Position numbers and translations under genes: made by a program
In this document: one piece after another, positions 15,989-23,888 of the stretch
Layout: the number at the start of each line of letters is the position of its first letter
Position numbering within the stretch: the first letter of the stretch is position 1
Source of the DNA: Mesorhizobium tianshanense
GTDB taxonomy: Bacteria; Pseudomonadota; Alphaproteobacteria; Rhizobiales; Rhizobiaceae
Direction: 5' to 3'
Length of the DNA stretch: 64,000 nucleotides
NCBI RefSeq assembly: GCF_007830515.1
Contig: NZ_VLKT01000013.1
Location: 1 to 64,000 of the forward strand
Notes under the pieces: generated by a model
What the model was told of the DNA's origin: nothing
What the model saw: only the letters and a program-made list of their open reading frames with translations
Databases searched by the model: none

Positions 15989-16681
15989 ATGCCATCGACC
16001 GAACTGCTTATCGCCTTTTTCGCCACCACGGCGATCTTCGCCTATATTCCCGGCCCGGCCATGCTCTACGCTGCTGCACAAACCATGGCGCGGGGCCGCT
16101 GGTCCGGGCTGATGGCGGCGTTGGGTATTCATCTAGGCGGCTATGTGCATGTCGTCGCCGCCGCTGCCGGGTTGTCCGTGCTTTTCCACGCCGTGCCGAC
16201 GCTCTACGTCGCGGTCAAGCTGGCCGGCGCGTTGTATCTGATCTGGCTGGGCATCTCGCTGTTTCGCGCCAGGGCGCAAGACGATGCCGTCATCTCAGGC
16301 TCCGTTGCCTCAGGCTCCGTTGCCTCAGGCTCCGTTGCCTCAGGCCCCGTTGCCTCAGGCATTGTTCCGAAATCTGCCCGCCGCGCCTTTTTCGAGAGCA
16401 TCACCGTCGAGGTGCTCAATCCCAAGACGGCGATCTTCTTCATGGCGTTCCTGCCGCAATTCATCGACGCGTCGGCGACATTTCCCGTCTGGCTCCAATT
16501 CCTCGTTCTCGGGACGATCGTCAATCTGATGTTCTCCTCGGCGGATGTCGTGTGCGTGGTGCTGGCCGGCGCGCTGATCACCAGGCTGCGGCGTTCGAGC
16601 CACGCGCAGCGCCTCATGCGGCGTGCCGGCGGTGTGGTGCTCGTGGGATTGGGCGTTCATGTCGCTTTGCAGAAAAGCTGA
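15989..16681 (+). CDS. LysE-family amino acid exporter with an in-frame repeat loop
   Basis: The 230-residue protein starts at the ATG at 15989 (GGAGCAAGG upstream). It has about six membrane helices in RhtB/LysE order, with the family N-terminal signature IAFFATTAIFAYIPGPAML and LNPKTAIFFMAFLPQF after the third helix. Between these halves lies a repeat, (SGSVA)-like four to five times at about residues 102-124, encoded by 15-bp tandem DNA repeats; it falls in the loop where length is tolerated. The family exports amino acids such as homoserine, threonine or lysine; the substrate is unknown. It is divergent from hldD and about 130 bp before hldE. Confidence 0.88.
   Translation: MPSTELLIAFFATTAIFAYIPGPAMLYAAAQTMARGRWSGLMAALGIHLGGYVHVVAAAAGLSVLFHAVPTLYVAVKLAGALYLIWLGISLFRARAQDDAVISGSVASGSVASGSVASGPVASGIVPKSARRAFFESITVEVLNPKTAIFFMAFLPQFIDASATFPVWLQFLVLGTIVNLMFSSADVVCVVLAGALITRLRRSSHAQRLMRRAGGVVLVGLGVHVALQKS
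16295..16368 (+). repeat. 15-bp tandem repeat inside the LysE-type gene
   Basis: The unit TCAGGCTCCGTTGCC occurs at 16295, 16310 and 16325, then with one change at 16340 (TCAGGCCCCGTTGCC) and as a degenerate partial copy from 16355. A 15-bp unit keeps the frame, so copy-number change alters only loop length. Confidence 0.92.
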
Positions 16682-16832
16682 TCCGTCAGCCGCCGTTGGC
16701 TGTGACCCGCTCGATGCCTGCCGTTGCGCTGCGCCGAATTGCGGTATATCGGCTTCGCCATGAACGACCAGCCCTGCCAGTCCAGCGTTTTCACAGCATC
16801 GGGACCGGCTTTCATTGCACGTCGCGGATGAC

Positions 16833-18323
16833 ATGAGCGAGCAATACCTGCCTTCTCCCGAACCCCTTCACCGCGCCATCTCGCGGTTCGGCAACGTCAC
16901 CGTGCTGGTCGTCGGCGATTTCATTCTCGACCGTTTCGTCAACGGCGTCATCGAGCGGATTTCGCCTGAAGCGCCTATTCCGGTGCTGCGCGGGCGCGGT
17001 GAAACGTCGGCGATGGGCGGCGCCGGCAATGTCGTCTCCAACATCGTCTCGCTCGGCGCTGCCGCGATACCGGTCTCGGTGATCGGCGACGATCAGGCCG
17101 GCGACAATCTCATGCGCATGCTCGGGGAATCTGGCGTCGACACCGGCGGCCTCGCGCAGGACGTGAACCGCATGACATCGTCGAAAAGCCGCTTCAGCGC
17201 GCTCAACCAGCAGGTGCTGCGCTTCGACGAAGAGGAAATCAAGCCGCTGGACGACGCGGAGCGCGCGACGCTGATCCGGCATTTCCGTGCCGCCCTTACG
17301 CAAGCCGACATCGTTATCCTGTCCGACTACGGCAAGGGCATGTTGCTCGACGGCGTCGCAAGCGAGCTGATCTCGATCTGCCGCGAGGCGGGAAAGCCGG
17401 TCCTGGTCGATCCCAAGGGCCGCGACTATGCGTGCTATGCCGGGGCGACGGCAATCACGCCCAATCGCAAGGAACTCGGCGAGGCGGTTGGACGTGAAGT
17501 GTTTGCCGACGACGAGATCGTGGCCGCGGCGCGTGAACTGATCGCGGCACATGGCTTCGATTTCGTCGTCGCGACGCGCAGCGAGAAAGGCATGAGCGTC
17601 GTTAGCCCGGACGATGCCCGGCACATCACCACGCAAGCGCGGGAAGTGTTCGACGTTTCGGGCGCAGGCGACACGGTGATCGCGACATTTGCGCTGGCTT
17701 TTGCCGCGGGCGCCGACCGCATCATGGCCGCCGCCATCGCCAACGCGGCAGGCGGCGCGGTGGTGGGAAAACGTGGCACTGCGCGGCTGACGGTCGAGGA
17801 ACTCACCGGCGCGCTGTTTCGCTCGCACGGACCGGTTGCCCACAAGGATGCGATCCTCGATGCCGCGGCCGCCGCCAGGCTGGTGGCGGCGTGGAAGGAC
17901 GAAGGCCTGAGCGTTGGCTTCACCAACGGCTGTTTCGATATCCTCCATGCCGGCCATGTCAGCCTTTTGCATGCGGCACGCAGCCAGTGCGACCGGCTGG
18001 TTCTGGGCCTCAACAGCGATGCCTCGGTGCGCCGGCTGAAAGGGCCGGGGCGCCCGGTCAACGACGAGCATGACCGGGCCTGCGTGCTGGCGGCCCTTGC
18101 CTCGGTCGACGCTGTCGTCGTCTTCGAGGAAGACACGCCGCTCGCCCTGATCGAGGCGCTGACGCCCGACATACTGGTCAAGGGCGCCGACTACACAATC
18201 GATCAGGTGGTCGGTGCGGACGTGGTGCAGAAGGCGGGTGGACGCGTCGTGCTGGTCGATCTCGTCGCCGGCAAAAGCACGACAGGCACCATAGGCAAGT
18301 TGCGCGCCGGCAGTACAAACTGA
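16833..18323 (+). CDS. hldE: Bifunctional heptose-7-phosphate kinase / heptose-1-phosphate adenylyltransferase
   Basis: The protein has 496 residues from the ATG at 16833; an in-frame start at 16815 would add six. The N-terminal ribokinase-type domain (1-330) has VLVVGDFILDRF, GGAGNVVSNI and the GAGDT catalytic loop. The C-terminal nucleotidyltransferase (about 345-496) has FTNGCFDILHAGHVSLL with the HxGH signature. HldE phosphorylates D-glycero-beta-D-manno-heptose 7-phosphate at C1 and, after GmhB, joins the product to AMP. It heads hldE-gmhA-gmhB. A 23-codon ORF (16760-16831) ends one base before this ATG and could couple its translation. Confidence 0.95.
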   Translation: MSEQYLPSPEPLHRAISRFGNVTVLVVGDFILDRFVNGVIERISPEAPIPVLRGRGETSAMGGAGNVVSNIVSLGAAAIPVSVIGDDQAGDNLMRMLGESGVDTGGLAQDVNRMTSSKSRFSALNQQVLRFDEEEIKPLDDAERATLIRHFRAALTQADIVILSDYGKGMLLDGVASELISICREAGKPVLVDPKGRDYACYAGATAITPNRKELGEAVGREVFADDEIVAAARELIAAHGFDFVVATRSEKGMSVVSPDDARHITTQAREVFDVSGAGDTVIATFALAFAAGADRIMAAAIANAAGGAVVGKRGTARLTVEELTGALFRSHGPVAHKDAILDAAAAARLVAAWKDEGLSVGFTNGCFDILHAGHVSLLHAARSQCDRLVLGLNSDASVRRLKGPGRPVNDEHDRACVLAALASVDAVVVFEEDTPLALIEALTPDILVKGADYTIDQVVGADVVQKAGGRVVLVDLVAGKSTTGTIGKLRAGSTN

Positions 18324-18331
18324 GGTTTTTC

Positions 18332-18904
18332 ATGTCCGAACTGAACAATTACCTGGTCCGCTCGGCGGCCGCGATCTCGGCGATGGTCGAGCGCGACCTC
18401 ACCAGCGAGATGGAGCGGGCCGTTACCGCCGTCGTCGCGGCGCTTTCGCAGGGCAAGGCGCTGCTGATCTGCGGCAATGGCGGTTCGGCCAGCGACGCCA
18501 TCCACATCGCCGGCGAACTGGTCGGCCGTTTCCTGAAGGAGCGCAAGGCCTACAATGTCATCGCGCTGCCGGCCAATGCGGCGGTGCTGACCGCCTGGGG
18601 CAATGATTACGGCTTCGACACGGTGTTTTCACGCCAGGTCGAGGCGCATGGCTCGGCGGGTGCTGTGCTGCTTGCCATCTCGACCAGCGGCAACTCGGCC
18701 AGCATTCTTGCCGCGGCCGAACAGGCGCGCATGATGGACATGACGGTGATCGGCCTGACCGGCGATACCGGCGGCAAGCTCAAGCCGCTCTGCGACATCT
18801 TGCTCAACGTGCCCTCGACCTCGACGCCGATCATCCAGCAGGGGCATCTGTGCCTCTATCATCATCTGTGCGAAATGGTCGAAGCGCGCCTCTGCGATGG
18901 CTGA
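18332..18904 (+). CDS. gmhA: Phosphoheptose isomerase (sedoheptulose 7-phosphate isomerase)
   Basis: The 190-residue SIS-domain protein has GNGGSASDAIHIAGELVGRF (49-68), the sugar-phosphate loop, and ISTSGNSASIL (113-123). It isomerises sedoheptulose 7-phosphate to D-glycero-D-manno-heptose 7-phosphate, the first step of the pathway. The ATG is 8 bp after the hldE stop, and the 3' end overlaps gmhB by 8 bp, so the three genes are one operon. Length matches the family (about 190). The conserved C-terminal HLCLYHHLCEMVE is present. Confidence 0.96.
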   Translation: MSELNNYLVRSAAAISAMVERDLTSEMERAVTAVVAALSQGKALLICGNGGSASDAIHIAGELVGRFLKERKAYNVIALPANAAVLTAWGNDYGFDTVFSRQVEAHGSAGAVLLAISTSGNSASILAAAEQARMMDMTVIGLTGDTGGKLKPLCDILLNVPSTSTPIIQQGHLCLYHHLCEMVEARLCDG

Positions 18905-19556
18905 CAGGGACGCTGTCGTGAAGCCCTATCCGCTCGAAGAGCCCGGTTTGTGGGTCGAACGGATCGGCACCGCGGTTTTTCCAGCCGGCACGCCGGCGCT
19001 GTTCCTCGACCGCGACGGCACTATCAATGTCGATACCGGTTATCCCAGCGATCCGGCCGACATCGTGCTGCGACCGGAGATGCTGCCGGTGATCCGCACG
19101 GCCAACATCGTCGGCCTTCCTGCGATCGTAATCTCCAACCAGTCAGGTATAGCTCGCGGCTATTTCGGCTGGCTGGATTTCGCCGCAGTCAATGCTCGGC
19201 TGCTGGCGCTTCTCGAAGCGCAGGGTTGCCGGATCGATCTGATGCTCGCCTGCGCCTACCACTCGCGCGGGACGGGTGAACTGGCAGTCGGTGATCATCC
19301 GATGCGCAAGCCCAATCCGGGCATGCTTCTGCGCGCCCGCGATCTGCTGGGCGTGGATATCAGCCGATCGATCATCGTCGGCGACAAGGCCGATGACATG
19401 GAAGCCGGACGGCGAGCCGGGCTGCGCGAGGGCTGGCTGGTGCGCGGCAGATCCAATCGGGTCGCCGGCGATCATGCTTTCGCGACGCGCAGACTGATGA
19501 GCGGCAACGATCACCGAAAACTCCGCGACGCCATCGCCGAACTCGGCAAGGGCTAA
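18897..19556 (+). CDS. gmhB: D-glycero-D-manno-heptose 1,7-bisphosphate 7-phosphatase
   Basis: The 219-residue HAD-family phosphatase has the nucleophile motif LDRDGTIN (about 39-46), motif II ISNQSG, RKPNPGM (motif III lysine) and VGDKADDMEAG (motif IV acids). GmhB removes the 7-phosphate between the two HldE reactions. Its place behind hldE and gmhA, overlapping gmhA by 8 bp, makes this role much more likely than histidinol-phosphatase activity. A few extra N-terminal residues precede the catalytic core. The gene is convergent with the Lrp regulator. Confidence 0.93.
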   Translation: MADRDAVVKPYPLEEPGLWVERIGTAVFPAGTPALFLDRDGTINVDTGYPSDPADIVLRPEMLPVIRTANIVGLPAIVISNQSGIARGYFGWLDFAAVNARLLALLEAQGCRIDLMLACAYHSRGTGELAVGDHPMRKPNPGMLLRARDLLGVDISRSIIVGDKADDMEAGRRAGLREGWLVRGRSNRVAGDHAFATRRLMSGNDHRKLRDAIAELGKG

Positions 19557-19557
19557 A

Positions 19558-20043
19558 TTAGGGTCTCACCCCATTGAAAGCCATCAGGCCCTCGTCCTTT
19601 ACGCGGCGGATGGTCAGTGCCGTCCGCACCGTATCGACATTCGGCGCTGAGGCCAGCTCCTCGATGACGAAGGTCTGGAAGGTGCCGAGGTCGCTCGCAA
19701 CGCAATGCAGCAAAAAGTCGGATTCGCCCGACACCATCCAGGCGTCGCGCACGATCGGCCAACCGCGCGTGCGTTCGGCGAAGGTCTTCAGCTCGGCGTC
19801 GGCCTGGTGATGCAGGCCGATGAGGCAGAAGGCAACGACGTCCATGCCGAGCGCCGGCGCATTGAGCAAGGCGCGGTAGCCGCGGATGATTCCGGTCTCT
19901 TCCAGCCGCCTGACACGGCGCAGGCATGGCGGCGCCGAAATGCCGACGCGGCCGGACAGCTCGACATTGGTCATGCGCCCGTCTTGCTGAAGCTCGCGCA
20001 GGATCTTCCAGTCGATGGCGTCGAGATCGGCTTTGAGCGGCAT
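19558..20043 (-). CDS. Lrp/AsnC-family transcriptional regulator
   Basis: The protein has 161 residues from MPLKADLDAIDWKILRELQQ; the ATG at 20043 has GAAGG upstream and fits the family start better than an in-frame ATG at 20067. An AsnC-type helix-turn-helix (VELSGRVGISAPPCLRRVRRLEETGII, about 27-53) is followed by an RAM effector domain (65-150) with VSGESDFLLHCVA. Such regulators sense amino acids. The gene sits between gmhB and the trxB-lsrB operon. The target is not evident. Confidence 0.92.
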   Translation of the reverse strand: MPLKADLDAIDWKILRELQQDGRMTNVELSGRVGISAPPCLRRVRRLEETGIIRGYRALLNAPALGMDVVAFCLIGLHHQADAELKTFAERTRGWPIVRDAWMVSGESDFLLHCVASDLGTFQTFVIEELASAPNVDTVRTALTIRRVKDEGLMAFNGVRP

Positions 20044-20120
20044 GGATACCTTCGGCGCTTCACGCAAGAATCTTTCGTGATTTTGTAATTAAACCACTTC
20101 GGTGTCCATTCCATCCCTTC

Positions 20121-20265
20121 AGAGTCTGTTTGGAAACTCTACTCTGGCGGCCATCTGATGGCGTTTTCTGCGCTTCCGGTGCTCACGGACCCAAATGTCC
20201 GCTGCGCTCCGGTTCTCGAAACCACCACCATATGCCTCGCCAGAGCGAATTTCGAAACAGTCTCT
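20121..20265 (+). repeat. Inverted-repeat element copy 1 (~145 bp)
   Basis: The ends AGAGTCTGTTTGGAAA and TTTCGAAACAGTCTCT are imperfect inverted repeats. The core CTGCGCTTCCGGTGCTC, a CGGAC-N6-GTCCG hairpin and CTCCGGTTCTCG matches copies at 22412 and 31956, although the outer arms differ. It lies between the Lrp gene and trxB. Confidence 0.75.
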
Positions 20266-20408
20266 AAGCCAGCAATTTTCGGACAGGTCACCGGGCAAGA
20301 TGTTCATGGATCGCCTGTTTGTGCCGAAGCTTTCCGGGGACGAAGGCCAGGTCGTCTTGCTGGCGTCGTCTGCAACACCTAGATTAGAGCCGATATTCGA
20401 CCCCTGTG

Positions 20409-20437
20409 CCGGACGCTTCATTCGCGTCCGGTTGTTG
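20409..20437 (+). promoter_or_regulatory. Hairpin in the trxB leader
   Basis: CCGGACGC and GCGTCCGG form a perfect eight-pair stem with a TTCATTC loop, followed by TTGTTGT, 19 bp before the trxB ATG. It resembles a weak terminator or a translation-control hairpin. Function is unproven. Confidence 0.4.
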
Positions 20438-20450
20438 TGAAGGCCTGTCC

Positions 20451-21425
20451 ATGACCACCAAGCACGCACCCGTTCTCATCATCGGCTCCGGCCCCGCCGG
20501 CTATACGGCGGCAATCTACGCCGCCCGCGCCATGCTGAAGCCGATGCTGGTCGCCGGTCTGCAGCAGGGTGGTCAGCTGATGATCACCACCGACGTTGAA
20601 AACTATCCGGGATTCGCCGATCCGATCCAGGGTCCGTGGCTGATGGAGCAAATGCTGAAACAGGCCGAGCATGTCGGCACCGACATCATCAACGACATCA
20701 TCACCGAGGTCGACCTCAATGTGCGCCCGTTCCGCGCCAAGGGGGATTCCGGAACCATCTATACCGCCGACGCGCTGATCATCGCCACCGGTGCGCAGGC
20801 GAAATGGCTGGGTATTCCGAGCGAACAGACCTTCATGGGCTTCGGCGTTTCGGCCTGCGCCACCTGCGACGGCTTCTTCTATCGCGGCAAGGATGTCGCG
20901 GTGATCGGCGGAGGCAATTCTGCGGTGGAGGAGGCACTCTACCTTTCCAACCTGGCAAAGAGCGTGACGGTCATCCACCGGCGCAGCGACTTCCGCGCCG
21001 AGCGCATCCTGAGCGAGCGGCTGTTCAAGAAGGACAATGTCCGCGTCATCTGGGATACCGTCGTCGACGAGATCACCGGCCAGTCCGGCAAGATGCCGCT
21101 GCCGCCGTCGGTGGAAGGGCTGAAGCTGCGCAATTTGGTGACCGGTCAGGAGATGCATCTGACGGTCGACGGCGTGTTCGTGGCGATCGGCCATGCGCCG
21201 GCGGTCGAGCTGTTCGCCGGCAAGCTGAAGCAGAAGCCGAACGGCTATCTGTGGACGGCGCCGGATTCGACATGCACCGACGTGCCGGGGGTGTTCGCCG
21301 CCGGCGACGTGACCGACGACATTTACCGCCAGGCGGTGACAGCGGCCGGGCTCGGCTGCATGGCCGCGCTCGAGGCGGAAAAGTATCTCGCGGGGATCGA
21401 AGTTCACCGCGAAGCGGCGGAGTAA
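20451..21425 (+). CDS. trxB: Thioredoxin-disulfide reductase
   Basis: The 324-residue flavoprotein has the FAD loop IGSGPAGYTAAIYAAR (11-26), the redox-active CATC at 136-139, the NADPH motif GGGNSAVEEALYL and the C-terminal FAD motif GVFAAGDVTD. It reduces thioredoxin with NADPH in the cytoplasm. The ATG at 20451 follows GTGAAGG; longer in-frame starts would cover the leader hairpin. A lsrB-like LysR gene begins 89 bp downstream, an arrangement known in rhizobia. The pair lies between two same-direction copies of the inverted-repeat element. Confidence 0.97.
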   Translation: MTTKHAPVLIIGSGPAGYTAAIYAARAMLKPMLVAGLQQGGQLMITTDVENYPGFADPIQGPWLMEQMLKQAEHVGTDIINDIITEVDLNVRPFRAKGDSGTIYTADALIIATGAQAKWLGIPSEQTFMGFGVSACATCDGFFYRGKDVAVIGGGNSAVEEALYLSNLAKSVTVIHRRSDFRAERILSERLFKKDNVRVIWDTVVDEITGQSGKMPLPPSVEGLKLRNLVTGQEMHLTVDGVFVAIGHAPAVELFAGKLKQKPNGYLWTAPDSTCTDVPGVFAAGDVTDDIYRQAVTAAGLGCMAALEAEKYLAGIEVHREAAE

Positions 21426-21514
21426 GGAAGCGGGCTGAGAAAGCCGCGCAAAAGCCTGATTTTTCATTCAGGGGCTAAAAACAGGCAGACGCCAAAAACA
21501 GAACGAGGGGCATC

Positions 21515-22411
21515 ATGGCGTTGGACTGGGACAAGCTACGCGTGTTTCATGCTGCAGCGGAGGCAGGGTCGTTCACCCATGCCGCCGAGACACTGCATCT
21601 GTCGCAATCGGCGATCTCGCGGCAGGTCAGCGCGCTCGAGCATGACGTCGGCGTGCCGCTGTTCAACCGCCATGCCCGCGGCCTGGTGCTGACCGAGCAG
21701 GGTGAGATGCTGTTCCGCACGGCGCATGACGTGCTGATGAAGCTGGAGACGATCAAGTCGCGGCTGACCGAGGCCAAGGACCGGCCCTCCGGCGTGCTCA
21801 GGGTAACGACCACGGTCGGGCTCGGCGCCGGCTGGCTGACCGAGCGCGTGCAGGAATTCATCGATCTCTATCCCGAGATCAGCCTGCAGTTGATCCTGGC
21901 GAACGAGGAACTCGATCTCACCATGCGCCGGGCGGACTGCGCGATCCGGCTGCGCCAGCCGCAGCAGCCGGATCTCATCCAGCGCCGCCTGTTCACCGTG
22001 CATTTCCACCTCTACGCGGCTCCTTCCTATGTGAACAAATATGGCAAGCCGGAGTCGATCGCCGAGTTGAGAACCCATCGCATCGTCACCTTCGGCGTGC
22101 CGGTGCCGGCGCATCTGTCGGAATTGAACTGGCTGGAAACGGTCGGCGATTTCGAAGGCGGGCAAAGGGTGCCGACGCTGCAGATCAACGACATATTGTC
22201 GATCAAGCGCGCGGTACAGGGTGGCGCCGGCATCGCCATGCTGCCCGACTATGTCATCAGCAAGGACTCAGGGCTGGTGCAGTTGCTGCCGGAGACCGAG
22301 GTGCCGTCCTTCGACACCTATTTCGCCTATCCCGACGCGATGAAGAACCAGGCGAAACTGCATGTCTTCCGCGATTTCATTATCGCCAAGGCGCGCAGCT
22401 GGTCGTTCTAG
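21515..22411 (+). CDS. lsrB: LysR-family regulator, LsrB/VtlR-like
   Basis: The 298-residue LysR protein has an N-terminal helix-turn-helix (AAAEAGSFTHAAETLHLSQSAI, about 13-34) and an effector domain with a single cysteine, Cys142 (RADCAIRLRQ). Position directly after trxB and overall sequence suggest LsrB of rhizobia/Agrobacterium (VtlR in Brucella), which links redox state, envelope traits and host association and activates AbcR small RNAs. A candidate AbcR-type RNA lies 1 kb downstream (23438). The TAG stop coincides with the first bases of repeat copy 2. The LysR family is certain; the lsrB name rests on synteny and memory. Confidence 0.8.
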   Translation: MALDWDKLRVFHAAAEAGSFTHAAETLHLSQSAISRQVSALEHDVGVPLFNRHARGLVLTEQGEMLFRTAHDVLMKLETIKSRLTEAKDRPSGVLRVTTTVGLGAGWLTERVQEFIDLYPEISLQLILANEELDLTMRRADCAIRLRQPQQPDLIQRRLFTVHFHLYAAPSYVNKYGKPESIAELRTHRIVTFGVPVPAHLSELNWLETVGDFEGGQRVPTLQINDILSIKRAVQGGAGIAMLPDYVISKDSGLVQLLPETEVPSFDTYFAYPDAMKNQAKLHVFRDFIIAKARSWSF

Positions 22412-22556
22412 GGTATGTCGATATTCAGGTGATGCCGGCCTACCAACGGCGGGTTCCTGCGCTTCCGGTACTCACGTACCAAAAAGTACGCTCCGTTCCG
22501 GTTCTCGGAACCCACCCTTCTCGACTCGGCCTGACCTGAATCTCAACACACCCTGA
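22409..22556 (+). repeat. Inverted-repeat element copy 2 (~141 bp)
   Basis: Ends ATGTCGATATTCAGG and CCTGAATCTCAACAC are imperfect inverted repeats (most clearly 22412-22552). The core has GCGCTTCCGGTACTC, the hairpin CGTAC-N6-GTACG (22475-22490) and GTTCCGGTTCTCGGAAC. Copy 3 at 31956 is the same element in reverse. The left end supplies the lsrB stop codon. Confidence 0.85.
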
Positions 22557-22581
22557 AACGGCGCAGCTCTGTTTTCCCGGC

Positions 22582-23080
22582 TCACCCGCGCCACGGTGTC
22601 AGGCGAGGCAGCCAGCCTGGAACGGCATGGCGGTAGGACTCGTAGTCGGCGCCATAGCGGCGGGCAAGCGTCGGTTCCTCATGGAACTTCACGAACGAGA
22701 CCATGGCGATGGCGGCGATAATGGCATAGGCGACGAGAACCCAGCTCGAAAACAGCAGCGCCTGGCCAAGGATGATCGGACAGCACCGCCAGATACATCG
22801 GGTTGCGGACATGGCGGTAGATGCCGCCGACAACCAGTCGCTCCGTCGGCGCGACCGGGGCCGGCGTGCCCAGGCCTTCGAGCGCAAAACGGGTGAAGGC
22901 ATGAAGCAGCAAGGCCGTCGCGACGACAACAAGAACCCAGCCGACCGGGACCAAGCCGGGCAAGGTCGACCATGGCAGACGATAGCGATCGGTCAACAGC
23001 CAGGGCAGCAATCCCGCGACCACGCCGGGCGCTGCGATGAAGAACAGCGCGCTGCCGGCGATCGCCTGACGTGTCCTCAT
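22582..23080 (-). pseudogene. Isoprenylcysteine carboxyl methyltransferase-like membrane protein, frameshifted
   Basis: From the ATG at 23080 (AAGGAG upstream) the frame encodes membrane helices and GGIYRHVRNPMYLAVL, the SAM-binding NPMY region of ICMT/PEMT-like methyltransferases, then goes out of frame. The frame one base over continues IILGQALLFSSWVLVAYA, then FHEEPTLARRYGADYESY, the usual family C-terminus, and stops at 22582. The break is at about 22772, where one extra base in TCCGATCATC would explain it. With it removed, the protein would be about 165 residues and normal for the family. It is a recent pseudogene or a sequencing error. Confidence 0.75.
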
Positions 23081-23366
23081 CGAGGCTCCTTCTAAAGCGA
23101 CTTGCACTTTCGAATCTGCGCATCGTGCTTTCCGAACCGAAGGTCAGCGCAGCAAAATAGGAACCGATTTTCGGGGCGATGCGCGATTGCCGCAAAAATA
23201 ACGCGTGCTGCCCGATTCGACGTCATCCGTTGTTTTCAGCGCCTTGGAGCAAGAATCGGCTCTGATTCGCTGTTTCGCAATGATTCTTGGCCGACCGCAC
23301 ACTGCATTTCGACGATTCTGCTGGTCCTATGGGGTCAAAGAATGGGTTAGACCACAGCCTGCGTCT

Positions 23367-23389
23367 TTTTGCATGCGTGTGTTGCAAAA
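23367..23389. promoter_or_regulatory. Palindrome TTTTGCA-N9-TGCAAAA, candidate LysR (LsrB) site
   Basis: A perfect seven-base inverted repeat has its centre about 60 bp before the predicted start of the small RNA, the usual place for a LysR activator. It fits the T-N11-A pattern. Binding by the LsrB-like protein encoded at 21515 is inferred. Confidence 0.45.
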
Positions 23390-23403
23390 TAGATGCTTGT
23401 TTC

Positions 23404-23431
23404 TTGGGCATGATGAGCACATATATATATC
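23404..23431 (+). promoter_or_regulatory. Promoter of the candidate small RNA
   Basis: TTGGGC (23404-23409) and TATATC (23426-23431) are separated by 16 bp, in an AT run. A start near 23438 would follow. Confidence 0.5.
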
Positions 23432-23437
23432 ATCTCC

Positions 23438-23546
23438 TGGGCGCGTTCTCCTCCCATTAGCGCCCTTGAGTGTTCCCCTCTGGAGGTTAGCCTTAACAGG
23501 CACTTCCAATCAAACTCAGCCGGATCTTCGTTGATCCGGCTTTTTT
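23438..23546 (+). ncRNA. Candidate trans-acting small RNA, AbcR/SuhB (alpha-r15)-like
   Basis: This intergenic segment of about 109 nt lies between a promoter-like element and a strong terminator. It carries CTCCTCCC (23448-23455), able to pair with Shine-Dalgarno sequences, and a second C/U-rich patch CCCCTCT (23475-23481) before GGAGG, which could close a stem with CCTCC. A long single-stranded A/C-rich stretch precedes the terminator. No ORF fits it. Length, CUCCC motifs and nearness to an lsrB/vtlR-like gene match AbcR RNAs, which silence ABC transporter mRNAs in rhizobia, Agrobacterium and Brucella. I recognise the architecture, not an exact match. Confidence 0.55.
23518..23546 (+). terminator. 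Rho-independent terminator of the small RNA
   Basis: AGCCGGATC and GATCCGGCT form a perfect nine-pair stem with a TTCGTT loop, followed by a five-T tail. No protein gene ends just upstream, which points to an RNA gene. Confidence 0.85.
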
Positions 23547-23820
23547 GTTGCCCGAAGGCTGCCGGTGCCGACGGAAGGCCGACCGAAATTGTCACGTAAC
23601 AGTGACATGTAACCTCAGGTAACATATCGCAAGCGCCCAGCATCGACTAAGCAGATCATAGGACGCGGTGTGGTTCGTGCGGGAGATGGGGGCATCACTC
23701 GGACGACCCGGGCTCAGGCGGCTACCGCGTCCGAACCATTCTTCCGCCGCAGCATCAGGCGCTGGCGGTACATGCGGCGGACCTGCCGTTTCGCCTCCCA
23801 CGAAGACGGTCCGCAAGAGA

Positions 23821-23848
23821 GCGGCGTCCGGATCATTCCGGACGCCGC
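23821..23848 (-). terminator. Perfect GC-rich hairpin after the EF-G-like gene
   Basis: GCGGCGTCCGGA and TCCGGACGCCGC pair over 12 bases around a TCAT loop, 40 bp past the stop of the leftward EF-G-like gene. There is no strong T-run, so it may work as a 3'-end stabiliser or weak terminator. Confidence 0.55.
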
Positions 23849-23888
23849 TTCCGTGTATTGGCCGAGATACTGTCGGCAAAATCCGGTG

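Noticed and set aside
16295..16368. CRISPR array
   Set aside because: The 15-bp units are directly tandem, without spacers, and in frame within a gene.
20119..20469. Minus-strand 116-codon frame between the Lrp gene and trxB
   Set aside because: Runs across a repeat element and the trxB start; no family features.
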